Positions 16,978 through 26,146 of a stretch of DNA of 64,000 bases are shown in pieces (positions within the stretch are counted from its first letter, which is position 1; every line of letters begins with the position of its first letter). Both the position numbers and the translations under genes were made by a program. The stretch is from Gammaproteobacteria bacterium (GTDB lineage: Bacteria > Pseudomonadota > Gammaproteobacteria > Nitrosococcales > Methylophagaceae): assembly GCA_029210875.1 (NCBI GenBank), contig JARGFJ010000007.1, positions 1 through 64,000 of the forward strand. The letters are read 5' to 3'. Below the pieces are notes generated by a model. That model searched no databases, was not told the DNA's origin, and saw nothing but the letters and a program-made list of their open reading frames with translations.

Positions 16978-18012
16978 TCATTGTTGGTTCAGGAGGCCGC
17001 TTTCTGCCTTTTGTTCCCTGCAAAGTAACTCTTGTACGGATGTGTGTGGATCGTACCCTTCAAACAATATTTTGCATACTTGTTCGACGATCGGCATTTC
17101 AACCTGTGCTTGTTGCGCTCGTTTTAATACTTCTCTAGCGGCATACATACCTTCTACCGTTTTTCCAACCTCAGCAACCGCTTGTTCGACCGTTAAACCT
17201 CTGCCAATAGCCAGCCCAAGTTGTCTATTTCTACTTTGATCGTCAGTACAGGTTAAAATCAAGTCCCCAATGCCGGACAAACCAATCATCGTTTCTGATC
17301 GTGCACCTAAGCTTGCCGCCAAGCGTAATATTTCAGCCAGGCCCCGCGTGATCAATGCTGCACGTGCGTTGGCGCCATAACCTAAGCCATCAGCAATCCC
17401 AGCACTAATTGCCAATACATTTTTGACCGAACCACCAATCTGCACACCTAATACGTCATCGGTTGTATAAGCTCGTAAATTGGGACTATGTAATGCAGAA
17501 GCTAAGGCTTGTTTAAAACCGTCATCGATTGATGCCACCGTAATCGCGGTTGGAAGACCTTTTGCTACTTCAGCGGCAAATGAAGGCCCTGTGATAATCG
17601 CTAAGGGATGTGAGTCGCCCAAGATATCATGCGCTGTATCAAACAAAAAACGTCCGGTATCAGGCATTAAACCTTTTGTTGCCCAACTTAATGGCACATT
17701 TTCAGCAAGTAAGGGCTTCAGTGCTATCAAGGTTTCACTGAAAGCAATACTTGGTACAGATACCAACACATGTTTTGCCACAGACACGGCTTGCTCAAAA
17801 TCATCAGCAATAACTAAAGGCTCAGGAAATACAATGCCTGGCAAATAACGTTCGTTGCTACGTGATTGACGCATCGCAGCTAATTGTGACGCATCTCTGC
17901 CCCACAGGATAACTGGATGATCATTTCTGGCAATGGCAATGGCTAAAGCCGTTCCCCACGCACCGGCACCGACGACGGTAGTAGGGAACAATTGAACATC
18001 ATTTGCAGACAT
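16978..18012 (-). CDS. gpsA: Glycerol-3-phosphate dehydrogenase [NAD(P)+]
   Basis: 344 residues. Rossmann motif VVGAGAWGTALAIAIA at the N-terminus; GPSFAAEVAKGLPTAI; the substrate-binding region KNVLAISAGIADGLGYGANARAALITRGLAEI; and GLSGIGDLILTC. Produces sn-glycerol-3-phosphate for phospholipids. It lies directly after secB, the standard gammaproteobacterial order. Confidence 0.97.
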   Translation of the reverse strand: MSANDVQLFPTTVVGAGAWGTALAIAIARNDHPVILWGRDASQLAAMRQSRSNERYLPGIVFPEPLVIADDFEQAVSVAKHVLVSVPSIAFSETLIALKPLLAENVPLSWATKGLMPDTGRFLFDTAHDILGDSHPLAIITGPSFAAEVAKGLPTAITVASIDDGFKQALASALHSPNLRAYTTDDVLGVQIGGSVKNVLAISAGIADGLGYGANARAALITRGLAEILRLAASLGARSETMIGLSGIGDLILTCTDDQSRNRQLGLAIGRGLTVEQAVAEVGKTVEGMYAAREVLKRAQQAQVEMPIVEQVCKILFEGYDPHTSVQELLCREQKAESGLLNQQ

Positions 18013-18029
18013 ATCGGTTTAAATATCGA

Positions 18030-18509
18030 TTAGTGCGATGTTTGTTTTGCAGCAGCTTGTTGTTTCGCCTGTTCAATTTGATTCATATATAAGGCATCAA
18101 AATTAACTGGTGCTAACACTAATTGTGGGAAACCACCTTTTAACACGATATCTGAAATGACTTCACGCGCAAAAGGGAAGAGGGTGTTAGGGCAGTAGCT
18201 ACCAACTAAAGGTCCCATTTCCTGGTCGCTATAACCAGTTAACGAGAAAATACCTGCTTGTTTAACTTCAGCTAAAAATGCGATTTTTTCACCCACTTTT
18301 GCAGTTACTGTTACCGTTAATGTAATTTCGTGGTTGTCCTCATCAACACGGGTATATTCATTGCCAAGTTGTAAATCTAACTGCGGCTTCCATTCTTCAC
18401 GAAAAATTTCCGGTGTGCTTGGTGTTTCAAATGAAATATCTTTTGTATAAATTTTTTGAATAACAAAACGTGGTGTCTGTTGTTCCGTTGATGCATTTTC
18501 TTCAGCCAT
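18030..18509 (-). CDS. secB: Protein-export chaperone SecB
   Basis: 159 residues. SecB features include FVIQKIYTKDISFETPSTPEIF, AFLAEVKQAGIFSLTGYSDQE, GSYCPNTLFPFAREVISD and GGFPQLVLAPVNFDALY. It holds precursors unfolded and delivers them to SecA. Between grxC and gpsA. Confidence 0.98.
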   Translation of the reverse strand: MAEENASTEQQTPRFVIQKIYTKDISFETPSTPEIFREEWKPQLDLQLGNEYTRVDEDNHEITLTVTVTAKVGEKIAFLAEVKQAGIFSLTGYSDQEMGPLVGSYCPNTLFPFAREVISDIVLKGGFPQLVLAPVNFDALYMNQIEQAKQQAAAKQTSH

Positions 18510-18533
18510 GATGTTTCCTTAAATACTATTTGT

Positions 18534-18791
18534 TTATGATTGGGCCAGTAAGGCATCCAATCGCTTCGCTCTTTCTATTGCGACCAAGTCAGTGTAACCA
18601 CCGATAGCCTCATTATTAATAAAAATTTGTGGCACTGTACGTTGCCGACTTTTTGTCATCATTTCTTGCCGCTTGCCAGGGTCCAAATCAACTCTAATTT
18701 CGTCATAAGCCACCCCCTTACGATCAAGAAGTTGTTTTGCCATCGCACAATAAGGACAATGTGCGGAGGAATAGATTTCTACTTTTGCCAT
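18534..18791 (-). CDS. grxC: Glutaredoxin 3
   Basis: 85 residues with a dithiol active site CPYC (Cys12, Cys15), the cis-proline TVPQIFIN and the glutathione-binding GGYTDL. Cytosolic glutathione-dependent oxidoreductase. It starts 11 bases after the rhodanese gene. Confidence 0.96.
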   Translation of the reverse strand: MAKVEIYSSAHCPYCAMAKQLLDRKGVAYDEIRVDLDPGKRQEMMTKSRQRTVPQIFINNEAIGGYTDLVAIERAKRLDALLAQS

Positions 18792-18802
18792 GACAGCATT
18801 CC

Positions 18803-19222
18803 TTAACTAAACAAGGGTAATTTGGCTTCTTTCCAGGAATTCAGCCCGCCTGTTAAAACATAAACGTCGGTAAATCCAGCCTTTTTCAATTCTTTTGCAG
18901 CAGTTTTAGAACGTTGTCCATTTGCACAAACCAGAATTAGCGGTTGCTGCTTATCCTTAAATATCTCTGCTTTTTCAGACAATTGAGAACCTGGAATATG
19001 TTTGGAGTCAGCAATATGCTCTTTATCAAATTCTGATTGTTCTCTTACATCTAAAAATAAGCCATTGTTTTGATTGACCAACTTCACCGCATCTGTCACA
19101 CCAACTACCGCTATACCTGATAATTTACGATGCAATGAATCAGATAATACCAGCCAAGCCAACACAACAAACAGCGAGGACAAAACCCAATGGTTGAGAA
19201 TAAATTCCCCTATGTTTTCCAT
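18803..19222 (-). CDS. yibN: Membrane-anchored rhodanese-like protein
   Basis: 139 residues. One N-terminal membrane helix (about 12-28) is followed by a cytosolic rhodanese domain (LFLDVREQSEFDKEHI; active-site loop CANGQRS with Cys99). Likely a sulfurtransferase or persulfide carrier; the true substrate is unknown. The position upstream of grxC-secB-gpsA is conserved (E. coli yibN). A dithiol ArsR-type regulator gene lies directly upstream on the same strand. Confidence 0.9.
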   Translation of the reverse strand: MENIGEFILNHWVLSSLFVVLAWLVLSDSLHRKLSGIAVVGVTDAVKLVNQNNGLFLDVREQSEFDKEHIADSKHIPGSQLSEKAEIFKDKQQPLILVCANGQRSKTAAKELKKAGFTDVYVLTGGLNSWKEAKLPLFS

Positions 19223-19251
19223 ATAAAAACCCTTAATTCCAAGTTGTTAGA

Positions 19252-19635
19252 TTATAGTGCGTTTGAACAAAAAACGTCGCGCATCATCTCAACCAGGCGC
19301 AAAGTACGTTCATCATTAACACGATAAAAAATTCGGTTTGCATCACGACGAGACGCTAAAATAGCTTTATCTTTTAGCTTGGCAAGATGCTGTGATACGT
19401 TGCTTTGTGTTGTGCCAACACACTCAACAATATCCTGAACAGCCAATTCTTGTTCACCAATCGCGCATAATATTTTCAATCGTAGTGGATGTGACATTGC
19501 TTTTAGTGCAAATGCTGCTCGCTCTATATCGCCGTCATGCGCGATCAGGTCGTCGTTTTCAATTTCTGTCACAGGCTCCACCACATTTTTAGAGTGACTG
19601 CAATTGGTCACAAAAGCCCATATAATACACGCCAT
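19252..19635 (-). CDS. ArsR/SmtB-family regulator with SqrR/BigR-like cysteine pair
   Basis: 127 residues as read from the ATG at 19635; the true start may be further in, because conserved similarity begins near residue 36 (GDIERAAFALKAMSHPLRLKIL). The winged helix contains TTQSNVSQHLAKLKDKAIL and RIFYRV. Cysteines in this numbering are Cys57 (KILCAIG), Cys72 and Cys123 (VFCSN). The 66-residue spacing of Cys57 and Cys123 equals that of the sensing pair in the sulfide/persulfide-responsive repressors SqrR and BigR. No metal-site CVC motif is seen. With a rhodanese gene next door, persulfide sensing is a reasonable inference. Divergent from gpmI. Confidence 0.85.
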   Translation of the reverse strand: MACIIWAFVTNCSHSKNVVEPVTEIENDDLIAHDGDIERAAFALKAMSHPLRLKILCAIGEQELAVQDIVECVGTTQSNVSQHLAKLKDKAILASRRDANRIFYRVNDERTLRLVEMMRDVFCSNAL

Positions 19636-19710
19636 CTTGCATTGTTTGCATGTATTCCGTAGAACTTTACCTTATTAGTCATATTTTCTGAGATTTAAAG
19701 GACCTTTGTA

Positions 19711-21255
19711 ATGAGTCATGCACACCACCCTTTAGCACTAATCATTCTGGATGGTTGGGGATACAGTGAAAATCCTGAAAATAATGCTATTTATTCCGCA
19801 AAAACACCGGTTTGGGATAGCTTATGGCAGGATTATTCTCACACATTGATCGATGCTTCTGGCGCCGGTGTTGGCCTACCTAGTGATCAAATGGGTAATT
19901 CAGAGGTCGGTCATTTAAATATTGGTGCGGGCAGGGTGGTGTATCAAGAATTCACTCGAGTCAGCAAGGCCATTCAAACAGGTTCATTTTTCACAAATCA
20001 TATTTTGACCGAGGCTGTTGATGCAACATTAGACAATAACAATGCGGTGCATATCCTCGGTTTATTATCGCCAGGTGGTGTTCATAGCCATGAACAACAT
20101 ATCCAGGCCATGGTTGAGCTAGCAGTAAAACGTGGCGTAAAAAAAGTCTATGTTCATGCCTTTTTAGATGGTAGGGACACACCACCAAAGAGTGCACAAC
20201 ATTCGATTGACTTGATGGAAGACACATTTACAAAACTCGGTGGCGGTCAATTTGCATCAATGATAGGGCGTTTTTATGCCCTAGATCGTGACCAACGTTG
20301 GAACCGTGTTGCCAAAGCGTATAGCTTGATTACTGACGGTGAAGCCGAGTTTAAAGCCACATCTGCCACAAAAGCGCTTAAAATGGCCTATGATCGTGAT
20401 GAAACTGACGAGTTTGTCAAAGCCACGGCTATCACCAATGAAAACGGCTCAGCAATTACCGTTAGCGATGGTGATGCGGTTATTTTTATGAACTTTCGTT
20501 CTGATCGTGCTCGTGAATTAACAGAATGTTTTATCAAATCGGATTTTGATAGTTTTGAACGTAATAGAACCGTCAAACCAGGTAGTTTTGTTACCCTGAC
20601 AGAGTACAAAAAAGACTTTACAGCACCTATCGCTTTTCCATCTGAAAAGCTCAACAACGTGCTAGGAGATTATGTTTCTTCACTTGGTCTGCGCCAACTC
20701 CGTATTGCTGAAACTGAAAAATACGCCCATGTCACTTTCTTTTTTAATGGGGGACGCGATCTGCCTTTTGAGGGTGAAGATCGTATTTTAATTCCATCGC
20801 CTAATGTTGATACTTATGATCAGCAACCGAGTATGTCAGCTGCGGAAGTTGCCGATCAATTAGTTAAAGCGATTACCGCCAATAACTACGATATGATTAT
20901 CTGTAATTTTGCCAATGCTGATATGGTCGGTCATACCGGTAATTTTGATGCTGCCGTCAAGGCAATTGAAACTCTGGATAATTGCCTTGGCCGGGTTTGG
21001 TCTGCATTAAAAGAAGTTGGTGGTGAAATGATCGTCACTGCTGATCATGGTAATGCAGAGCTGATGTTAGATAAAGACACTGGCCAGGCCCACACAGCGC
21101 ATACCAGCAATTTAGTGCCTTTTATTTATGCTGGTCGTGATGCAAGTTGTAACGATAAAGGCACATTGTCCGATATTGCTCCAACCATGTTGAAATTAAT
21201 GGGCCTACCTATCCCATCAGAAATGGGGCAACACCTTTTGGTTAATTTAAAATAG
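19711..21255 (+). CDS. gpmI: 2,3-bisphosphoglycerate-independent phosphoglycerate mutase
   Basis: 514 residues. Alkaline-phosphatase-fold metalloenzyme interconverting 3- and 2-phosphoglycerate. Motifs are [11 protein letters not shown] (metal Asp14), [16 protein letters not shown] with the phosphorylated Ser64, [20 protein letters not shown] and the C-terminal metal site [11 protein letters not shown]. First gene of gpmI-envC-ctpA-yajL, a common gammaproteobacterial order. Confidence 0.97.
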   Translation: MSHAHHPLALIILDGWGYSENPENNAIYSAKTPVWDSLWQDYSHTLIDASGAGVGLPSDQMGNSEVGHLNIGAGRVVYQEFTRVSKAIQTGSFFTNHILTEAVDATLDNNNAVHILGLLSPGGVHSHEQHIQAMVELAVKRGVKKVYVHAFLDGRDTPPKSAQHSIDLMEDTFTKLGGGQFASMIGRFYALDRDQRWNRVAKAYSLITDGEAEFKATSATKALKMAYDRDETDEFVKATAITNENGSAITVSDGDAVIFMNFRSDRARELTECFIKSDFDSFERNRTVKPGSFVTLTEYKKDFTAPIAFPSEKLNNVLGDYVSSLGLRQLRIAETEKYAHVTFFFNGGRDLPFEGEDRILIPSPNVDTYDQQPSMSAAEVADQLVKAITANNYDMIICNFANADMVGHTGNFDAAVKAIETLDNCLGRVWSALKEVGGEMIVTADHGNAELMLDKDTGQAHTAHTSNLVPFIYAGRDASCNDKGTLSDIAPTMLKLMGLPIPSEMGQHLLVNLK

Positions 21256-21284
21256 CAGCTGCATTTGTTTAAGGTTTTTAGTTA

Positions 21285-22439
21285 ATGTACAAATCACTTT
21301 GTTTGGCTTTGTTAATGCTGGCTCCAAGCTTTGCTGGAGCAGAAGCAACTACGACCCAACGCTTGGAAAATGTACAGACTGAAATTAAATCATTATCGAA
21401 AGAATTGGGTGATACTAAAGCAAGCAAAAACGCACTCTATCAGCAACTCAAAACACAAAGCCAGGCGGCATCAAAACTAAAACGTGACTTATATAAACTC
21501 GATCAATCGATAAAAGAACAGGCAGAAAAAATTAAAATCCTGCAAACACAGTATGATCAACAACAACAAGCCCATTCTAAGCAGCTCAACGCCTTGAATA
21601 AACAGCTCAGAGCCGCATTTACTAATGCTCAACCCAACTATTTAAAAGTATTGTTAAACCAACACGATCCAGCAAAGCTTAGCCGTAGTAGCACTTATTT
21701 TCATTATTTTCACCAAGCCAGGCAGCAACAGTTAGCCAGCATAAATGAAACTCTTGTTACATTAAGCAGTCAACAACACGAGCTCAAAACGGCACAACAA
21801 GATCAACAAGAGTTATATAAACAACGCCAACATCAACAAACACAATTAGAACAAAAAAATCAGCAACGATTGATCACACTTAACCAGCTTGATCAAAAAC
21901 TCGACGCACAATCAACCAGAATCAGTGCGTTACGTGAAGAAGAACAATCGCTGCAAGCTGTTTTTAAATCATTGCAAGAAAAGCAAGAAAAAAAAACAAC
22001 GACACAGCTTATATCAACATCAAGCAAAGCACATCAGAACTTTGCCAGCTTGAAAGGTGCTTTGCCGTGGCCGATCAAAGGAAAAGTCACTGCACGCTAT
22101 GGCAGTGCACGAAATCTTGGTAAACTCACTTGGCAAGGCATTATGATTGATGCGCCTTCCGGCAAAGAAGTAAACGCAAGTGCTGCTGGTCAAGTTGTGT
22201 TTTCAGGTTGGTTAAGAGGTTTTGGTTTACTGATTATCGTTGACCACGGTGATAAATACATGTCGCTCTATGGCAACAATCAATCGCTACTTAAAGAAGT
22301 CGGTGATACTGTTGAAGCAGGTGAACTAATTGCGCTCAGTGGCGACAAAGGTATCAGGCAACACGCTGGTTTATATTTTGAAATAAGACACAAAGGAAGC
22401 CCAACCAATCCATCTCAATGGTTAGGTAAACAAAGTTAG
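21285..22439 (+). CDS. envC: Murein hydrolase activator EnvC
   Basis: 384 residues: signal peptide (about 1-20), a long Gln-rich coiled coil (about 22-225), and a C-terminal LytM/M23 domain (GIMIDAPSGKEVNASAAGQV to LYFEIRHKG). The zinc-binding H-x-G-x-D and H-x-H residues of active LytM enzymes are replaced (for example YFEIR), as in E. coli EnvC, which activates amidases at the septum rather than cutting itself. Periplasmic. It lies between gpmI and ctpA. Confidence 0.93.
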   Translation: MYKSLCLALLMLAPSFAGAEATTTQRLENVQTEIKSLSKELGDTKASKNALYQQLKTQSQAASKLKRDLYKLDQSIKEQAEKIKILQTQYDQQQQAHSKQLNALNKQLRAAFTNAQPNYLKVLLNQHDPAKLSRSSTYFHYFHQARQQQLASINETLVTLSSQQHELKTAQQDQQELYKQRQHQQTQLEQKNQQRLITLNQLDQKLDAQSTRISALREEEQSLQAVFKSLQEKQEKKTTTQLISTSSKAHQNFASLKGALPWPIKGKVTARYGSARNLGKLTWQGIMIDAPSGKEVNASAAGQVVFSGWLRGFGLLIIVDHGDKYMSLYGNNQSLLKEVGDTVEAGELIALSGDKGIRQHAGLYFEIRHKGSPTNPSQWLGKQS

Positions 22440-22459
22440 GCATTAACTAGGAATCATCT

Positions 22460-23773
22460 ATGAGTTTTTTTAAGCGAGATCTGAGTTTAATTATTGCAGG
22501 AGCAACATTGGGTGCGACCCTGGTTTTCGGCCAGATGGTTTTTGCCGATAAATCTGACATCAAACCAGATTTACCCCTTGATGAACTTCGTGCTTTTTCA
22601 GAAGTTTTTGGTCGTATCAAAAATAATTATGTTGAACCTGTTGAAGATAAAGTGTTACTTCAAAATGCCATTCGCGGCATGTTATCAGGACTCGATCCGC
22701 ATTCAACCTATCTCGATATCAATGATTTTAAAGATCTTCGAGAAGGTACTACCGGTGAGTTTGGTGGTTTAGGTATCGAAGTGACCATGGAAGATGGCTT
22801 TGTTAAAGTCGTATCGCCAATTGATGATACGCCAGCAGCAAAAGGTGGCGTTTTGGCTGGAGACCTGATTATCCGTTTAGATGACACCCCCGTTAAAGGT
22901 ATGACCTTGAGTGATGCTGTCGACATAATGCGAGGCGAACCTGGTAGTAAGCTATTACTAACCATTATCAGGGAAGGCGAAGATAAACCTTTAAAAATTG
23001 AATTGACGCGGGCCGTCATCAAAGTTAAAAGCGTTAAATCAAGATTACTCGAACCGAACTATGGTTATGTACGTATCAGTACATTTGCTTCACGCACTGG
23101 AGCCAGCCTGAAAGAGGCGATTTCATCGTTAAAAACAGAAAATAATGGTCCGTTAAAAGGCTTGGTGCTTGATCTGCGTAACAATCCTGGTGGTTTGTTA
23201 GATGCAGCGGTTGAAGTATCTGACACCTTTATCAAAAAAGGTCTAATCGTTTATACCGATGGTCGTGTTGCTGATTCCAAACAAAAATTTAGTGCAACGC
23301 CTGATGACTATCTTGATGGTGCGCCTATTGTCGTGTTAGTTAACGGTGGTTCTGCTTCAGCCTCTGAAATTGTTTCTGGGGCATTACAAGATCACCATCG
23401 TGCAATCATCCTTGGCACCAAAACCTTTGGTAAAGGTTCCGTCCAAACCGTTATGCCTTTAACTAATGAAACAGCGGTAAAAATGACGACGGCTCGTTAT
23501 TACACGCCTTCAGGTCGTTCAATTCAGGCAGAAGGTATTGTGCCAGACATTGAGGTGGGAGGACTTAGGGTAGCTGAATCGGAAAACAGTGAATTTACAC
23601 CGCTACGTGAAAAAGACTTATCAAAACACCTTATCAATGGTGATAGTTCAAATGAACAAAATGATGAGGCGGATAAACAAGAAAACGGGAAAGCATTAGC
23701 GTTAACTGACTATTCATTGTCTGAAGCGTTAAACTTATTAAAAGGCATAAACATTCTTAATCGTCAAAACTAG
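22460..23773 (+). CDS. ctpA: C-terminal processing protease (S41)
   Basis: 437 residues with an N-terminal signal or anchor (about 8-29), a PDZ domain (about 95-170, with GGLGIEVTMEDGFVKV), and an S41 peptidase core. The catalytic serine lies in GGSASASEIVSG (about residue 300) and the lysine in TFGKGSVQT (about 325). Periplasmic protease; its relation to EnvC-amidase control is suggested by gene order, not shown. Confidence 0.95.
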   Translation: MSFFKRDLSLIIAGATLGATLVFGQMVFADKSDIKPDLPLDELRAFSEVFGRIKNNYVEPVEDKVLLQNAIRGMLSGLDPHSTYLDINDFKDLREGTTGEFGGLGIEVTMEDGFVKVVSPIDDTPAAKGGVLAGDLIIRLDDTPVKGMTLSDAVDIMRGEPGSKLLLTIIREGEDKPLKIELTRAVIKVKSVKSRLLEPNYGYVRISTFASRTGASLKEAISSLKTENNGPLKGLVLDLRNNPGGLLDAAVEVSDTFIKKGLIVYTDGRVADSKQKFSATPDDYLDGAPIVVLVNGGSASASEIVSGALQDHHRAIILGTKTFGKGSVQTVMPLTNETAVKMTTARYYTPSGRSIQAEGIVPDIEVGGLRVAESENSEFTPLREKDLSKHLINGDSSNEQNDEADKQENGKALALTDYSLSEALNLLKGINILNRQN

Positions 23774-23785
23774 GATTTTAAGAAT

Positions 23786-24340
23786 ATGCCAACAGTATTA
23801 GTTCCACTTGCCGAAGGGTGTGAAGAGCTTGAGGCTGTTACAGTAATCGATTTGCTACGACGAGCAGGGATAACCGTTGTAGCAGCCAGCCTTGATGCTC
23901 AGATTGTATCCGCAAGTCGAGGTGTACGTCTTGTGGCAGATACAAGCTTGAGCGATGTTATTTACGATGATTTCGATATGATAGTGCTACCAGGGGGATT
24001 GCCTGGCAGCAGCAATCTGGATAAAGACTCTCATATCCATGCCATACTTAAACGTCTTGATCAGTCAGGTAATGCTATTGCAGCGATCTGTGCTGCACCT
24101 TTGGTGTTAGCTCATTGCGGCTTACTGGAGGGTAAACGTGCGACATGTTATCCCGGCGTGCTTTTACAAGAAGACTGGCCAAACATTAGATTGAGCAATG
24201 ATCCTGTTGTCATTGATGGTACTATTTTGACATCAAGGGGGCCTGGAACAGCAATGGAGTTCGCTCTTGCCATTATTGAGTACCTAACTGACACCCAAAC
24301 CCGAAATCAAGTTGAAGCGGGGCTTGTTCGTCCTGTTTAA
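23786..24340 (+). CDS. yajL: DJ-1/PfpI family protein, YajL-like
   Basis: 184 residues. The DJ-1 nucleophile elbow is AAICAAPLVLA (Cys102) with the conserved glutamate in GCEELE near residue 14. Family members are proposed chaperones or deglycases; the activity is debated. Starts 12 bases after ctpA. Confidence 0.9.
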   Translation: MPTVLVPLAEGCEELEAVTVIDLLRRAGITVVAASLDAQIVSASRGVRLVADTSLSDVIYDDFDMIVLPGGLPGSSNLDKDSHIHAILKRLDQSGNAIAAICAAPLVLAHCGLLEGKRATCYPGVLLQEDWPNIRLSNDPVVIDGTILTSRGPGTAMEFALAIIEYLTDTQTRNQVEAGLVRPV

Positions 24341-24361
24341 AGATAAACGCTGGAAATTATC

Positions 24362-25156
24362 ATGTCATCAATGAGCTTTACAGAATTATCAATTTTATTG
24401 ATAGAACCTTCGTATACACAACGAAAGATTATTCTGACGCACTTACAACAAGAAGGTGTTAAAACTATTGATGGCGTTGCGACGGCCGAAGAAGCGCTCG
24501 CATTCATAGAACACTATCCACCCGACCTGGTGATTAGCGCGATGTATTTGCCCGATGGTAATGCAAACGATTTGTTTAACAGCATTCGTAATAGTGATGA
24601 CAACATTAACTTTATGTTGATCTCAAGTGAGACTCATTTTGCAATACTCGATCCTATTCGTCAGGCGGGTGTTGTCGCAATTCTGCCAAAACCATTTGAT
24701 AACGCTGATCTAAATCGTGCATTACGTGCCACACTTGACTATATCGACCCAGAAGAACTAGAACTCTCCAGTTATGATGTAAATGAACTGCGTGTTTTGC
24801 TAGTTGATGATAGCCTAACAGCGCGTAATCACATTAAACGAGTGTTAAATAATCTTGGAATAACTGGCATTGAAACAGCACAAAATGGCAGTGAGGCAGT
24901 ACAAATTCTCGATCAAAATGATTTTGATCTTGTCATCACCGATCTCAATATGCCAGAAATGGATGGCCAGCAATTAGTTGAATATATACGCCAGGACTTG
25001 GGTAACACATTCCTGCCAATTCTCGTTGTAACCAGTGCAGGTGATGATCCCAGGTTCGATAATATTCAACAAGCCGGTGTTTCTGCCATTTGTGACAAGC
25101 CATTTGAGCCACAATCAATTAAAGAAGTACTCTATCGCATTATCGAAGGCGACTAA
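24362..25156 (+). CDS. Response regulator with two receiver domains, first one degenerate
   Basis: 264 residues made of two CheY-like receivers and no output domain. REC1 (about 9-127) lacks the phosphate site: the acidic pair is LIEPS and the phosphoacceptor position is Ala60 (LVISAMYLPDG), although Lys110 is kept. REC2 (about 143-262) is complete: Asp149/Asp150, Asp194 (ITDLNMPEMDG), Thr224 and Lys246 (CDKPF). No histidine kinase is nearby. It probably acts through protein contacts. It follows yajL by 21 bases and converges on metR. Confidence 0.88.
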   Translation: MSSMSFTELSILLIEPSYTQRKIILTHLQQEGVKTIDGVATAEEALAFIEHYPPDLVISAMYLPDGNANDLFNSIRNSDDNINFMLISSETHFAILDPIRQAGVVAILPKPFDNADLNRALRATLDYIDPEELELSSYDVNELRVLLVDDSLTARNHIKRVLNNLGITGIETAQNGSEAVQILDQNDFDLVITDLNMPEMDGQQLVEYIRQDLGNTFLPILVVTSAGDDPRFDNIQQAGVSAICDKPFEPQSIKEVLYRIIEGD

Positions 25157-25170
25157 GCGATATCAACTAA

Positions 25171-26049
25171 TTAACGCTGCTTGCCCATAGCCACGAATGT
25201 TTTTATATAATCAATATTGATATCGGTTTGACGCATTGCCGCAAATAAGGTTTTGCTAAGACCTTGCTTGCCAAGCTGAACACTTGCAACTGGTAATGTG
25301 CTGCAATACTCCTCTGCTAACCAATTTGGCAATACCGTCAAACCACGATTTAAACTAACCATTTGCACCATAATATCGAGTGATTCAATTGTCCTGGTTT
25401 TCGGAGTCACGCCTGCCGGTAATAAAAACTGTGTAAACACATCCAGTCGCTCATGCGCAACCGGGAAAGTTAATAACAACTCACTGATTAAATCGTGTGC
25501 AACAATGAATTTTTGATCTGCTAAAGCATGGGATTCAGCAACTAATAAAACCAGCTCATAATTGAACAAAGGCTCATAAACCAACCCCGTCTTTTTAATC
25601 ACATCCGGTGTCACCAATAGATCAACATGATGATTTAATAATCCTTCCAGACCTGAAAATTGAAATTTGTTAATAACATCAACATCAACATCGGGCATTG
25701 CCGTCAAAAATTCCGCCAATATAGTTTTTAGCCACTCATAACAAGGATGGCATTCGACACCTAGCCGTAAAACGCCTTGTCGCCCTTCACCATAGGCCCT
25801 TAAGGTTTTTTCTGTTTGCTCCAATACCGGCAATAACTGTCGCGCTATTTGTAATAGTAGTTCGCCCGCCTGGGTTAGTCGTAATTGTCTACCATCTCGC
25901 TGCCATAATGTGACTTCCAGCTTTTGCTCTAAGTATCGCATTTGATGAGACAACGCTGGTTGTGTCAGAAACAAGGCATTTGCTGCCGCAGTTAAGGTAC
26001 CGTTCTCAGCCAGGGCAAGCATGATTCTAAGATGTGTGCGCTCAATCAT
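25171..26049 (-). CDS. metR: LysR-type regulator MetR
   Basis: 292 residues. N-terminal winged helix (GTLTAAANALFLTQPALSHQMRYLEQKLEVTLW), then the LysR effector domain with the MetR-like ECHPCYEWL. It is divergent from metE, the classical arrangement in which MetR with homocysteine activates metE. Confidence 0.95.
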   Translation of the reverse strand: MIERTHLRIMLALAENGTLTAAANALFLTQPALSHQMRYLEQKLEVTLWQRDGRQLRLTQAGELLLQIARQLLPVLEQTEKTLRAYGEGRQGVLRLGVECHPCYEWLKTILAEFLTAMPDVDVDVINKFQFSGLEGLLNHHVDLLVTPDVIKKTGLVYEPLFNYELVLLVAESHALADQKFIVAHDLISELLLTFPVAHERLDVFTQFLLPAGVTPKTRTIESLDIMVQMVSLNRGLTVLPNWLAEEYCSTLPVASVQLGKQGLSKTLFAAMRQTDINIDYIKTFVAMGKQR

Positions 26050-26052
26050 ATA

Positions 26053-26065
26053 TGAATTAATTTTA
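26053..26065. promoter_or_regulatory. Candidate MetR half-matched site
   Basis: TGAATTAATTTTA in the metR-metE gap fits the known MetR consensus TGAA-N5-TTCA at seven of eight fixed positions. Only one copy was found, so support is weak. Confidence 0.3.
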
Positions 26066-26146
26066 TAGATTTGTTAAAAAACATCATTATTACTCATGTA
26101 TAACCTTCTCTACAATAGCGTGTTTTATCGGTACAAGGACAATACA

